A DNA stretch of 64,000 bases from UBA2784 sp964494625 (GCA_964494625.1 CAZBRT010000001.1:806001-870000), one strand, 5' to 3'. Positions 10,568-19,614 are shown, numbered from the stretch's first letter. A program made the numbers and translations. The notes: generated by a model not told the origin, from the letters alone.

Positions 10568-11256
10568 CCCCCCAACCCTTTCGCGGAAATGCGGACGCGC
10601 AAGCGACGAGCGCGCGCCAGCCCCCATTTCCTGTCCGGACAGAAGGCGGCAAAAGCCCCCTGTCATGTTGACACCCCGTACCACCCATCGATGACCGCCT
10701 TGCGCACCTCTTGATCCGGGCGCGTCACGGCAATGATCGTCAAACTCTTGCGGACAAACGCTGCGAAGCCCGCCAATTCCTGCGCCGGAAAAACGGCGTT
10801 GGGGGTGCGCGGGGACAAAAACCCTCCCGCGAGCCCAGCCCGGTTTGATCCGGGCCCTGCCTTCGTCCTCAACGCAACTCAACTGGAATTGACTGCCGGA
10901 CAGCGATGTCCATCTGTCGCAAAAACTTTACGCTTAACGCGTGTGCGGTGACAAGCCGGATCGAAATGCGAACGCGCGAGAATCTTTTTCTCCTGCATCA
11001 AAGCCACACCGCGTCACATCACGTCACATCGTGCGCGCTCGTGATCGTGCAATGCAGAAAAATCTGTTGCACGTTGCAGTGCGGTGTCGCTCATGGCCCC
11101 GGTGTGATGTGGTCGCGATACCGTTGGTGACACGAAACGCGCCGTTGTTTGGCAACCGGAACGGCATTGATGTTACGCAACGCACTGCACAAACAAAAAA
11201 ACGCGCGCGGGAGAAAATCCCCGCACGCGCTTCAAACCGCGAATGATCTTAGGTGC
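10568..11256. other. Large non-coding gap between rhodanese and rpsT; possible regulatory or origin region
   Basis: About 690 bases without a supported gene. It holds the rpsT terminator at one end. A locally AT-richer part (10915-11080) contains a direct repeat CGTCACATC at 11012-11020 and 11022-11030, an inverse-like match GGTGTGATGTGG near 11100, and clustered TTGCA/TGCAA words (11047-11080). I found no good TTATCCACA-type DnaA box. A 69-codon minus-strand ORF (10663-10872) is the only candidate gene and is weak. Likely content is the promoter for rhodanese-dnaA; an origin role is a guess. Confidence 0.4.
11194..11230 (-). terminator. Rho-independent terminator of rpsT
   Basis: Read on the minus strand just after the rpsT stop, an 11-bp stem (GCGCGTGCGGG with CCCGCGCGCGT, one G-U pair) with a short loop is followed by seven T. 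It is a strong canonical terminator, so the rhodanese and dnaA must have their own promoter downstream of it. Confidence 0.85.
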
Positions 11257-11523
11257 TTACGCCTTGAGCGCACGCACACGCTTGGTCAGGCGCGACACTT
11301 TGCGTGCGGCCGTGTTCTTGTGCATCACGTGCTTGTTGGCACCGCGGGCGAGCTCAGGCTCGGCAATTTTCAGGGCCGCTTCGGCTGCCTTGCGGTCATT
11401 CGACTTGATGGCATCCTCGACAGCGCGGACATGCGTGCGGATGCGGCTCTTGCGCGCGGCGTTGACGGCCGTCTTGCGGGCGATCTTGCGGGCCGCCTTT
11501 TGCGCGGAGGTGGTGTTGGCCAT
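11257..11523 (-). CDS. rpsT: 30S ribosomal protein S20
   Basis: 88 residues, starting MANTTSAQKAARKIARKTAV, the typical S20 N-terminus, followed by the basic helical bundle that binds 16S rRNA in the small subunit. The ending TKRVRALKA is also characteristic. It has its own strong terminator downstream and about 140 bases upstream for a promoter, so it is probably monocistronic. Confidence 0.98.
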   Translation of the reverse strand: MANTTSAQKAARKIARKTAVNAARKSRIRTHVRAVEDAIKSNDRKAAEAALKIAEPELARGANKHVMHKNTAARKVSRLTKRVRALKA

Positions 11524-11667
11524 GGGCGAAATTTCGTCTTCTTGTGGTCGGCGTTGCGGGACAGGACATTCTGGGCCCGGCCCTCGGGAAGGCGCGGGTT
11601 ATACTGACACGCCCAAGCCCCGTCAACGCGGGTGAAACAAGGCAAAAAGAGCCGGGTTCCGAGGGGC

Positions 11668-12447
11668 TTACCGGTTCCGGAACTGGGGCTTGCGCTTGTC
11701 GATGAAGGCGGCCATGCCCTCTTTCTGGTCTTCGGTCGCGAACATGGCGTGGAAGAGACGCCGCTCGAAACGCACACCCTCCGAAAGGGTTGTTTCGTAA
11801 GCGCGGTTCACGGCTTCCTTCGTCATCATGACGATGGGCAGTGACATTTCAGCGATTTTCTCGGCCGCCTTCATGGTTTCTCCCATGAGGTCCTCAAGCG
11901 CCACGATGCGGCTCACAAGACCTGCACGCTCGGCCTCGGCAGCGTCCATCATGCGGCCGGTCAGGCACATGTCCATCGCCTTCGACTTGCCGACATAGCG
12001 CGTCAAGCGCTGCGAGCCGCCAATGCCGGGCATCACGCCCAGGGTGATCTCGGGCTGGCCGAACTTGGCGTTCTCGGCAGCAATGATGAAGTCGCAGAGC
12101 ATGGCCAATTCGCAGCCGCCGCCCAGCGCATAGCCGGACACGGCAGCGATCAGGGGCTTGCGGAACGCCGAGACGCGGGTTTCGAATTGCGCAAAGAGAT
12201 CATCGCGATAGACCTCCATATAGGTGCGCGGCGCCATCTCCTTGATGTCGGCGCCGGCCGCAAAGGCCTTGGCCGAACCCGTCATTACCACACAGCCCAC
12301 CGCATCATCGGCATCGAAGCGGTCAAGCGCTGCAATGACTTCCTGGCAAAGCTGTGCGTTCAGCGCATTGAGCGCCTGCGGGCGGTTCAGCGTGATGACG
12401 CCGACCTGTCCCTGAATTTCGACCTTGATGGTTTTATAGTCTGCCAT
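11668..12447 (-). CDS. Enoyl-CoA hydratase
   Basis: 259 residues of the crotonase family. The oxyanion-hole strands are AFAAGADIKEM and GYALGGGCELAM. The two catalytic glutamates are in GGCELAM and the FGQPEITLGVMPG loop, so the hydratase residues are intact. It adds water across trans-2-enoyl-CoA in fatty-acid or amino-acid breakdown. It is a single gene between mutM and rpsT, a neighbourhood often seen in alphaproteobacteria. The chain-length preference cannot be read from sequence. Confidence 0.93.
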   Translation of the reverse strand: MADYKTIKVEIQGQVGVITLNRPQALNALNAQLCQEVIAALDRFDADDAVGCVVMTGSAKAFAAGADIKEMAPRTYMEVYRDDLFAQFETRVSAFRKPLIAAVSGYALGGGCELAMLCDFIIAAENAKFGQPEITLGVMPGIGGSQRLTRYVGKSKAMDMCLTGRMMDAAEAERAGLVSRIVALEDLMGETMKAAEKIAEMSLPIVMMTKEAVNRAYETTLSEGVRFERRLFHAMFATEDQKEGMAAFIDKRKPQFRNR

Positions 12448-12620
12448 GTCTGCCGGGCCGTCCGGACGCGATGCGCCGCAGCCCCCCTCTTCTTCGAAGG
12501 CGGGGAGTTAAAGCGCCGATGCGCGGGCCATGCAAGCGGGAAAGCGACGTTGCAGCTTCACGATTAATGCCCAGGTTGGTAACGCCCGGGTCGCCCCCCT
12601 CGCATGGGCGGATCGGGCTG

Positions 12621-13505
12621 CTAACGCTGGCAGGAACCACAATAAAATGTCGAGCGGCCCGACTGGACCATGCGCTTGACCCGGCCTTTGCAGGATTTGG
12701 TGCGGCAGGGTTCGCCCTCGCGGCCATAGACGCGGAAATTGTGCTGGAAATAGCCCAGTTCTCCGTCGGCGTGGGCAAAGTCCCGCAAGGTGGAGCCGCC
12801 CGCCTTGATCGCTTCTGCAAGCACCAACTTTATCTCCCGGACGAGGCGGTCTGCCCGATCACCCGCAATGGTGGAGGCTTTGCGTTTGGGTGAAATGCCC
12901 GCCCGGTGGAGCGCCTCGCACACATAGATATTGCCAAGCCCTGCGACGACGCCCTGATCCAGCAATGCCGCCTTGATGGATGTGTTCTTGCCCTTGAGGG
13001 CGGCGCTCAGCGCCTTGGCGTCAAAGGCCTTATCAAGCGGCTCCGGCCCCAGCCCTGCAAACAGGGGATGGGTGGCAAGCGTGCCGGTTGCAGCCAAGGT
13101 CATCAGGCCAAAGCGGCGATGGTCATTATAAGTGGCAATCGTGCCGTCTTCCGCCTCGATCACCACATGATCGTGTTTGTCGCTGCCGGTCCCGTCCCCC
13201 GAGTTTTGATGGGACGTGTGATGGAAAGCACCGGGCTTCCCATGTTTGCCTGCGCGCGACAACAAGACCCGCCCCGACATGCCGAGATGGATGATCAGGG
13301 TCTCGCCGGTTGAAAGCGCGGCCAGGATATATTTGGCGCGACGGGTGATGTGGGTGATCCGCGCGCCGGTCAGGCGCTGGCCAAAGCCGTCGGGAAAGGG
13401 CACGCGCAAGTCGGGCCGCCGCATGATGACGCGGGTGATGCGCTTGCCGGCAAGTGCGGCCTCAAGACCACGGCAGACCGTTTCGACTTCGGGCAATTCG
13501 GGCAT
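12621..13505 (-). CDS. mutM: Formamidopyrimidine-DNA glycosylase (Fpg/MutM)
   Basis: 294 residues. The start is fixed by the catalytic MPELPEVE: Pro2 is the nucleophile after Met removal and Glu3 assists. The helix-two-turn-helix region (DQGVVAGLGNIYVCEAL) and the C-terminal zinc finger (two Cys in PCRTKSCKG, then TFYCGSCQR) are intact. It excises 8-oxoguanine and formamidopyrimidines and nicks the strand. It begins 2 bases after the vapC stop on the same strand, so it may be read from the vapBC promoter as well as its own. Confidence 0.97.
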   Translation of the reverse strand: MPELPEVETVCRGLEAALAGKRITRVIMRRPDLRVPFPDGFGQRLTGARITHITRRAKYILAALSTGETLIIHLGMSGRVLLSRAGKHGKPGAFHHTSHQNSGDGTGSDKHDHVVIEAEDGTIATYNDHRRFGLMTLAATGTLATHPLFAGLGPEPLDKAFDAKALSAALKGKNTSIKAALLDQGVVAGLGNIYVCEALHRAGISPKRKASTIAGDRADRLVREIKLVLAEAIKAGGSTLRDFAHADGELGYFQHNFRVYGREGEPCRTKSCKGRVKRMVQSGRSTFYCGSCQR

Positions 13506-13507
13506 GG

Positions 13508-13915
13508 TCAGGCAGCCTGCCAGACCCGCAAGGGCGCGTGCCTTGCCATCAGGCCAAAGACGGTGTCGAGCGACAGCATTGTCAGATTGTGGCGGATACA
13601 TATCTGGGCGAGCAGTGCATCGATGGTCTGGACCTGAACGCCCGCCCGCCGACAAATGTTCCGCAGTTCCGCAGCCCCCACGTGATCAGCCCGGTCCGGT
13701 CCCAGAAACTTGATGTACTCGAAATGGTCGAGGACAATGCGCCGCTGCTTTGGTCCCATCACACCCTGCAGGATTTCCTGAAGGACAAGGCCGGTCGTGT
13801 AGACATCAACGCCCGCTTTCAGCGCGCGGACAAGTTCGGCAACTTCCGGCAATGGGCGGGGGCTGTCGCGCCGGAGCAGTTCAGACCAGATATTCGTGTC
13901 AACAAAGATGCTCAA
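13508..13915 (-). CDS. vapC: VapC-type PIN-domain toxin
   Basis: 135 residues with the PIN fold: FVDTNIW (first acidic residue), an acidic residue in the LQEIL helix, QTIDALLAQ and LSLDTVF. These would coordinate metal for RNA cleavage. VapC toxins act in the cytoplasm on tRNA or rRNA and are neutralised by VapB. Its ATG overlaps the vapB stop (ATGA), the standard coupling of such pairs. The target RNA cannot be predicted. Confidence 0.9.
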   Translation of the reverse strand: MSIFVDTNIWSELLRRDSPRPLPEVAELVRALKAGVDVYTTGLVLQEILQGVMGPKQRRIVLDHFEYIKFLGPDRADHVGAAELRNICRRAGVQVQTIDALLAQICIRHNLTMLSLDTVFGLMARHAPLRVWQAA

Positions 13916-14112
13916 TCGCGCGACCGCTCTGTCTTGTAGTCATAGGACGGATCCCAGTCGATCTTGCCGACGAGATCGAGGATCTTGCGCTGTTTGCGCC
14001 GGGCAATGAATTCCTGCAGCGCCCGCGTCACCGCAGCCCGCTTGGTCCGCTCGCCGCTTACTTCCAGCGCCTGCTCGATCAGTTTGGGATCGATGTCGAG
14101 ATTGGTTGCCAT
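13912..14112 (-). CDS. vapB: VapB-type antitoxin
   Basis: 66 residues starting MATNLDIDPKLIEQALEVSG. The N-terminal part resembles the short DNA-binding domain of the VapB family (PF09957-like) with TKRAAVTRALQEFIARR, and the C-terminal tail (KIDWDPSYDYKTERSRD) would fill the VapC active site. A longer open frame upstream runs antisense to ubiE and is not coding. The start is fixed by a GGAGGT ribosome-binding site 6 bases upstream, which lies in the loop of a perfect inverted repeat. Confidence 0.88.
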   Translation of the reverse strand: MATNLDIDPKLIEQALEVSGERTKRAAVTRALQEFIARRKQRKILDLVGKIDWDPSYDYKTERSRD

Positions 14113-14132
14113 GTGTGTACCTCCACACACAT
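14111..14132 (-). promoter_or_regulatory. Inverted repeat over the vapB start and ribosome-binding site (probable VapBC operator)
   Basis: Perfect 8-bp arms ATGTGTGT (14111-14118) and ACACACAT (14125-14132) flank the 6-base spacer ACCTCC, which is GGAGGT on the coding strand. The left arm covers part of the vapB start codon. Such palindromes are usual VapBC autorepression sites. In RNA the same element would be a hairpin presenting the Shine-Dalgarno in its loop. Confidence 0.65.
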
Positions 14133-14256
14133 ACTCACACAGAACGGTTCTGACTACAACCTTGACGGCAAATTTGACCCGGGGCAGGCCCGGCCCCGGA
14201 ACGGGTGCATGGTGGTCGCATGGCGCAGGCCGCGCACATTGGCTAAAAGACCGGCC

Positions 14257-15018
14257 ATGACAGCCAGGGACGACACCGTTTCCTTCGGATTCCGCGAGGT
14301 GCCAGAAGCCGACAAGGCCAGACTGGTCCGCGGCGTCTTTGACAGTGTTGCCGCCAAATACGACCTCATGAACGACCTCATGTCGGGCGGCATCCATCGC
14401 CTCTGGAAGGATGCGATGGTGCACTGGCTTGATCCGCAGCCGGGCATGGACTTTGCCGATATCGGCGGCGGCACGGGCGACATCGCCTTTCGCATTCTCG
14501 ACCGTTTGTCGGGCAAAGGCGCACCCGGCTCGCTTGCGGTGATCGACATCAACGCGGAAATGCTGAAGGCCGGGCAGACCCGCGTCGGCAGCGATGCGGC
14601 GCGCGCGGCAATCGACTGGGTGTGCGGGGACGCCGAAAAGCTGCCGTTGCCCGACAGCAGCGTGGACGCCTATACGATTGCCTTCTGCATCCGAAACGTC
14701 ACCCATATCGACCGCGCGCTTGCCGAGGCGCGGCGCGTGCTTCGGCCCGGCGGCCGGTTCCTGTGCCTTGAATTTTCGCGGGTCAATGTGCCGGTGCTGG
14801 ATGACCTCTATGAAAGCTGGTCGATGCGCGTGTTGCCGGAGATCGGCGCGCTTGTGGCGGGCGACCGCGACAGCTACCGCTATCTTGCCGAGAGCATCCG
14901 CCGCTTTCCCGACCAGAAGCGCTTTGCCGGGATGATTTCCGCTGCGGGGCTTTCACAGGTCAAAGTGCGTGACCTTTCCGGCGGCATTGCCGCCCTTCAC
15001 TCGGCCTGGCGGATCTGA
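14257..15018 (+). CDS. ubiE: Demethylmenaquinone/ubiquinone C-methyltransferase UbiE
   Basis: 253 residues from the ATG before DTVSFGFREV; the frame is open 169 codons further upstream, but that part is antisense to vapBC. The class I SAM-binding motif is FADIGGGTGDIAFRI, and YDLMNDLMSGGIHRLWKD and FCIRNVTHIDRAL are UbiE signatures. It methylates C2 of the benzoquinol ring in ubiquinone synthesis. ubiB follows after 5 bases, so the two are an operon. Confidence 0.96.
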   Translation: MTARDDTVSFGFREVPEADKARLVRGVFDSVAAKYDLMNDLMSGGIHRLWKDAMVHWLDPQPGMDFADIGGGTGDIAFRILDRLSGKGAPGSLAVIDINAEMLKAGQTRVGSDAARAAIDWVCGDAEKLPLPDSSVDAYTIAFCIRNVTHIDRALAEARRVLRPGGRFLCLEFSRVNVPVLDDLYESWSMRVLPEIGALVAGDRDSYRYLAESIRRFPDQKRFAGMISAAGLSQVKVRDLSGGIAALHSAWRI

Positions 15019-15023
15019 CGCGC

Positions 15024-16619
15024 ATGGGGCGGGTGATCTCCTTCTTCCGGCTTTTGGGCGCGGCGCGGCGTCTGGCAGCCTATGACGCGCTGGCGCCAGC
15101 GGAATATCGCGCTCTTCTGCCGTGGCAGGCGCGGGCAGGTTCTGCTCTCCTCAAGCTCACGATCTGGTCGCGCGGCGACCGCAGCAAGCGTCCGGGCGAG
15201 CGGCTGGCCGATGCGCTGGTGCTGCTCGGGCCCTCCTACATCAAGCTTGGCCAGTTCCTGGCGACGCGACCCGATGTTGTGGGGCGCGAACTTTCAAACG
15301 ACCTTGGCAGATTGCAGGACCGGCTTCAGCCCTTCCCGGAAGCCGAGGCACGCAGCGTGATCGAGGCCGAACTCGGCAAGCCGGTCAGTGAACTGTTCTC
15401 GGCTTTCGGGCCGCCGGTTGCAGCCGCCTCTATCGCGCAGGTGCATCGGGCGACGGTCTCGGGTCCGGACGGTGCAAACGACGTTGCCGTCAAAATCCTG
15501 CGCCCCGGCATCGGGCAGCGCTTCGCACGCGACCTTGAGAGCTATTATCTCGCAGCCGATCTTGCCGCGCGCTTTGTGCCGGGTGCGGGTCGTTTGAGGC
15601 CGCGTGCCGTTGTCGATACGCTGGCGGAGTCGGTCAGGCTTGAAATGGATCTGCGGCTTGAGGCGGCGGCAGCCAGTGAACTTGGCGAGCGGTCAAAAGG
15701 CGACGAGGGCTTTGGTGTTCCCGCCGTCGATTGGGAGCGCACGTCGCGGCAGGTGATGACGTCGGCGTGGATTGACGGCATTGCGCTTCGCGATATTGCT
15801 GCCCTTGATGCGGCAGGACTTGACCGCAAGCTTTTGGCCACGCGCGTGGTGCAATCGTTCCTTACCCATGCGCTGCGCGACGGGTTTTTCCATGCCGACA
15901 TGCATCCCGGCAATCTTTTCGCGGGGCCGGGCAATCTTCTGATCGCTGTTGATTTCGGCATCATGGGACGGCTTGACGGGCTGATGCGCCGCTTCATGGC
16001 CGAGACGCTCTATGGCTTCATCATGCGCGACTACCGGCGGATCGCGGACGTGCATTTTGCCGCGAATTTCGTGCCGCCGCACAAATCGGTTGATGCGTTC
16101 GCGCAGGCGCTGCGTTCCATCGGCGAAGGCGTGTTCGGCAAGCCGGCTGCAGAGATCTCGATGGCGCGGCTGCTTGGTCAGTTGTTTGAGGTCACTGAAT
16201 TATTCGAGATGCCGCTTCAGCCGCAGCTCGTGCTCTTGCAGAAGACGATGGTTGTGGTCGAGGGCGTGGCGCGTGACCTTGATCCGTCGCACAACATCTG
16301 GGAAACGGCGCGACCGGTCCTGGTGCGCTTCATGGCCGAGGCGGCTGGCCCCGAAGCTGCCTTGCGCGATGCGGCAGAAGGCGCGGGCGCCATTGGCCGC
16401 TTTATTGCCCATATGCCCGAGGCGCTGCGCAAGGCCGGACAATTCATGGATGCGGTTGGCCCCGACGGGCTTCACCTCTCGCCGCAGGCCGCCGACATGA
16501 TCGCGCGCCGCCAAGTGAAGGCGACGCGAGTGGGCCGCGCGGCGCTCTGGCTTGGGGCCATCGCCCTTGCCGTCATTGCGATTGTCGAAGTGCTGCGGCT
16601 TGCCGGCGGCACACCCTGA
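15024..16619 (+). CDS. ubiB: Ubiquinone biosynthesis protein UbiB (ABC1/ADCK-type atypical kinase)
   Basis: 531 residues. The UbiB signatures are KLGQFLATRPDVVG (KxGQ extension), AAASIAQVHRA (Ala-rich loop), AVKILRPG (lysine) and DGFFHADMHPGNL followed by AVDFGIMG (catalytic loop and metal site). A C-terminal hydrophobic segment (ALWLGAIALAVIAIVEVL) would anchor it in the inner membrane. It supports ubiquinone biosynthesis by ATPase activity rather than by hydroxylation. It overlaps the next gene by one base (TGATG). Confidence 0.95.
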   Translation: MGRVISFFRLLGAARRLAAYDALAPAEYRALLPWQARAGSALLKLTIWSRGDRSKRPGERLADALVLLGPSYIKLGQFLATRPDVVGRELSNDLGRLQDRLQPFPEAEARSVIEAELGKPVSELFSAFGPPVAAASIAQVHRATVSGPDGANDVAVKILRPGIGQRFARDLESYYLAADLAARFVPGAGRLRPRAVVDTLAESVRLEMDLRLEAAAASELGERSKGDEGFGVPAVDWERTSRQVMTSAWIDGIALRDIAALDAAGLDRKLLATRVVQSFLTHALRDGFFHADMHPGNLFAGPGNLLIAVDFGIMGRLDGLMRRFMAETLYGFIMRDYRRIADVHFAANFVPPHKSVDAFAQALRSIGEGVFGKPAAEISMARLLGQLFEVTELFEMPLQPQLVLLQKTMVVVEGVARDLDPSHNIWETARPVLVRFMAEAAGPEAALRDAAEGAGAIGRFIAHMPEALRKAGQFMDAVGPDGLHLSPQAADMIARRQVKATRVGRAALWLGAIALAVIAIVEVLRLAGGTP

Positions 16620-17824
16620 TGGCGAAGGTCCTTTTTCTCGGCGGGGCAGGGGCGATGGCGCGGGCGGCGATTGCCTCGTCATTCTCGTTCTCATCCATCA
16701 ATGAGGTCGTGATCGCCGACCGCGATGGTGCCGCCGCCGCGCGGGCAGCTGCGTCGTGGCCGGGGCGTGCATCCGCATTGCAACTCGACATTCTTGATGC
16801 GCGGTTGCTTGCGCAGGCGCTGGGCGGCGTTGATGCGGTCGTCAATTGTGCGGGGCCGTTCTATCGCATCGGCCTGCCTGCGCTTGATGGTGCGATCGCT
16901 GCAAAGCGCACCTATCTCGACATCTGCGATGATTGGGAGCCGACGCTTGAGATGCTGGCGCGCGATGACGCCGCGCGCGCGGCCGGTGTCACCGCCCTTG
17001 TCGGCATGGGGGCGTCACCGGGCGTCACCAATCTTCTTGCCGTTGCCGCCGCGCGCGGGATGGAGCGCGTCGAGACCATCATCACCGGGTGGAACCTTGA
17101 TGCGGGTGCCGCTGAAAGCGTGATGGATGCTGAACGCAAAGCGGGCGGCGGCTCGATTGCTGCTGTCCAGCACTGGCTGCACCAATTGACCGGCACGATC
17201 TCGGTCTGGCGGCTGGGGCGAAGATCGAGCGTCAAACCCTTTACGCGCGAGACGATTGCCGCACCTGATCTGAAACCGCGTTCCGCGTATCTGGTCGGGC
17301 ATCCCGAGCCCTTGACCCTGCCGCGGCATTTTCCCGGCATTGAACATTCGCGCAATGTGATGGTGCTGCCGCGCCGCGATCTTGCGGCGATCAAGGCACT
17401 GGCAGCGCGGGTGGAACGCGGGACAATGACAATCGATGCGGCGGCGCGCTTGATGCTGGCCCCTACGCGGCTTGATCTCTGGACCAAGCTCAAATCAGCT
17501 TTTGGTGCGGCACTCGACAGTCTCTTTCCGCTGCCGACCTATCCACCTTTGTTTGCGGCAGTGCGCGGTTTCATGAACGGGCAATTGGTTGCGCGCACGG
17601 CCTGGGTCAATCGCCTGCCGCCGCCGGGCATGGCGGGTGCCACGGGTGTTCCTTTGGCGGTTGCGCTCAAGCTTGCCCTCTCGGGCAGGCTGGCCCGCCC
17701 GGGCGTGATTACACCTGAAGAAGCCTTTGATCCCGATGTATTTTTTGAGGAATTTGCGGCGCGCTGCACACCCGAATCCGGGCCGCTTTTGCATGTGAGC
17801 CCGTTGCTGCCGGTCAGGGCTTGA
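16619..17824 (+). CDS. Saccharopine dehydrogenase family oxidoreductase-like protein
   Basis: 401 residues. The N-terminus VLFLGGAGAMARAAIASSF is a Rossmann nucleotide-binding loop, and VDAVVNCAGPFYR followed by YLDICDDWEP is typical of the saccharopine dehydrogenase NAD(P)-binding family. The C-terminal half has the mixed domain of this group. The substrate is unknown; true lysine metabolism is not implied. It is translationally coupled to ubiB by a one-base overlap and runs into coaBC after about 85 bases. Confidence 0.85.
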   Translation: MAKVLFLGGAGAMARAAIASSFSFSSINEVVIADRDGAAAARAAASWPGRASALQLDILDARLLAQALGGVDAVVNCAGPFYRIGLPALDGAIAAKRTYLDICDDWEPTLEMLARDDAARAAGVTALVGMGASPGVTNLLAVAAARGMERVETIITGWNLDAGAAESVMDAERKAGGGSIAAVQHWLHQLTGTISVWRLGRRSSVKPFTRETIAAPDLKPRSAYLVGHPEPLTLPRHFPGIEHSRNVMVLPRRDLAAIKALAARVERGTMTIDAAARLMLAPTRLDLWTKLKSAFGAALDSLFPLPTYPPLFAAVRGFMNGQLVARTAWVNRLPPPGMAGATGVPLAVALKLALSGRLARPGVITPEEAFDPDVFFEEFAARCTPESGPLLHVSPLLPVRA

Positions 17825-17908
17825 ATTCAGCGCAACAATGCCGATTTACATTCCAGTCCGTGAAAAGTTATAATCAAGCCTCTATTTTTGGGGAAATAGC
17901 GTCACGCC

Positions 17909-19123
17909 ATGAGCGACGAGACCGGCAAGCGTGTGCTTCTGATCGTGGGCGGCGGCATTGCCGCCTACAAATCGCTGGAGCTTGTGCGGCGCCTTGCCGA
18001 GCGGGGCATTGCCACACGCGCCATCCTGACAGCTTCGGGACGCGAGTTTGTCACGCCCCTGTCGCTGGCCAGCCTGACCGGCAACAAAGTCCATCAAGAG
18101 CTCTTCAGCCTGACCGACGAAGCCGAGATGGGGCATATCGAGTTGTCGCGCTCGGCTGATCTTGTGGTCGTGGCACCTGCAACCGCTGACCTCATGGCGA
18201 AGATGGCGCATGGGCTTGCCAATGACCTAGCATCAACGGCGCTGCTTGCCACCGACAAGCCTGTCCTGATCGCGCCCGCCATGAATGTACGGATGTGGGA
18301 ACACGCGGCAACCAGGCGCAATCTTGCGACACTGATGGCCGACGGCATCCATGTGATCGGGCCGGATGACGGGGCGATGGCATGCGGCGAGTTCGGGCCG
18401 GGCCGCATGGCAGAGCCCGACGTGATTGCTGGTGAAATCGAAAAGCTGCTTTCAGGCAATGGCCCGCTTGCAGGATATTCAGCGCTGGTGACCGCTGGTC
18501 CCACCCATGAACCCATCGACCCCGTGCGCTTCATCGCCAATCGATCGTCGGGCAAGCAGGGCTATGCGATTGCCCGCGCGCTGGCGGATGCAGGCGCGCG
18601 CACGACATTGGTCAGCGGGCCGGTCAATCTTGTGCCGCCGCCGCATGTGCGGCTGGTGAAAGTCGAAACGGCGCGCGAGATGCTGGCAGCCTGCGAAAGC
18701 GCATTGCCTTGCGACATCGCCGTCTGTGTTGCTGCCGTCGCCGATTGGCGGAGCGAAGACCTGCCCAATTCAAAGATCAAGAAGGCGATGGGTGAAAAAG
18801 CACCAGCGCTCCGCCTGGTCGAAAATCCCGACATCCTGCAATCACTGGCCCGGCGCGCAAAGGACCGCCCGCGGCTTGTTGTCGGCTTTGCGGCTGAAAC
18901 GGACGATGTGATGGCGCATGCAGATGCCAAGCGCGCGCGCAAGGGCTGCGACTGGATCATTGCCAATGACGTTGGTCATGGAACGGGCGTGATGGGGGGC
19001 GACACAAATACCGTCCATCTCCTGACCGCAAACGGCAACGAGGATTGGCCGCGCCTTGCCAAGGAAGACGTGGCGCGCAGGCTTGTCGCGCGCATTGCCG
19101 CCCATTTTCAGGGGGCTGCGTGA
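17909..19123 (+). CDS. coaBC: Bifunctional phosphopantothenoylcysteine decarboxylase/phosphopantothenate-cysteine ligase
   Basis: 404 residues. The CoaC flavoprotein half starts LLIVGGGIAAYKSLELVRRL and carries the active-site cysteine in the MACGEFGPGRM loop. The CoaB half begins about residue 190 with VTAGPTHEPIDPVRFIANRS and SSGKQGYAIA, and has NSKIKK near its dimer region. It performs two steps of coenzyme A synthesis in the cytoplasm. Its stop overlaps the dut start (TGATG), a pairing common in proteobacteria. Confidence 0.97.
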   Translation: MSDETGKRVLLIVGGGIAAYKSLELVRRLAERGIATRAILTASGREFVTPLSLASLTGNKVHQELFSLTDEAEMGHIELSRSADLVVVAPATADLMAKMAHGLANDLASTALLATDKPVLIAPAMNVRMWEHAATRRNLATLMADGIHVIGPDDGAMACGEFGPGRMAEPDVIAGEIEKLLSGNGPLAGYSALVTAGPTHEPIDPVRFIANRSSGKQGYAIARALADAGARTTLVSGPVNLVPPPHVRLVKVETAREMLAACESALPCDIAVCVAAVADWRSEDLPNSKIKKAMGEKAPALRLVENPDILQSLARRAKDRPRLVVGFAAETDDVMAHADAKRARKGCDWIIANDVGHGTGVMGGDTNTVHLLTANGNEDWPRLAKEDVARRLVARIAAHFQGAA

Positions 19124-19614
19124 TGGCCAGTCCTGTGATCGCCAGTCCCGTGATTGCAACACCGATTGCGGTCAGGCGCCTGCCCCATGCTGCGGGGCTG
19201 CCTTTACCCCAATACGCGACGAAGGATGCAGCGGGTGCTGATCTTGTCGCCGCCCTCGAAAGTGACGTGACCCTGCAGCCGGGCGCGCGCATGGCCATTC
19301 CGACCGGGCTCCAGATTGCGCTGCCCGCCGGTTTCGAGGCGCAGGTGCGGCCACGCTCCGGCCTTGCCGCGCGCCATGGCATCACCGTCCTCAATGCGCC
19401 GGGCACGATTGATGCCGATTACCGCGGCGAGGTCATGGTGCTTCTGGTCAATCTTGGCAGCGAACCGGTGACGCTCAGGCGTGGCGACCGGATCGCGCAG
19501 ATGGTGATCGCCCCCGTGACGCAAGCCCGTTTCAGCGAAACGTCCGAACTCGACAATACGGCGCGCGGCGAAGGCGGTTTTGGATCAACCGGTATCTCTT
19601 CCCGCATTGCCTGA
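19123..19614 (+). CDS. dut: Deoxyuridine 5'-triphosphate nucleotidohydrolase (dUTPase)
   Basis: 163 residues with the five trimeric dUTPase motifs: AGADLVAA (I), RSGLAARHGI (II), GTIDADYRGE (III), RGDRIAQMVI (IV) and GEGGFGSTG (V). It hydrolyses dUTP to dUMP, supplying dTMP synthesis and keeping uracil out of DNA. The start ATG overlaps the coaBC stop. The first 20 residues include a short repeat (ASPVIASPVIATPI) not present in all homologues. Confidence 0.97.
   Translation: MASPVIASPVIATPIAVRRLPHAAGLPLPQYATKDAAGADLVAALESDVTLQPGARMAIPTGLQIALPAGFEAQVRPRSGLAARHGITVLNAPGTIDADYRGEVMVLLVNLGSEPVTLRRGDRIAQMVIAPVTQARFSETSELDNTARGEGGFGSTGISSRIA

Noticed and set aside
10663..10872. 69-codon minus-strand ORF in the rpsT-rhodanese gap
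   Set aside because: The C-terminal half looks mildly protein-like (SLTIIAVTRPDQEVRKAV) but there is no clear start signal or known family. Kept only as a remark within the gap entry.
10915..11080. oriC with DnaA boxes
   Set aside because: No TTATCCACA-like box with two or fewer mismatches in a convincing cluster was seen on either strand.
13750..14256. 169-codon N-terminal extension of ubiE
   Set aside because: It runs antisense to the vapBC pair and has no family sequence; the ATG at 14257 gives the usual UbiE length.
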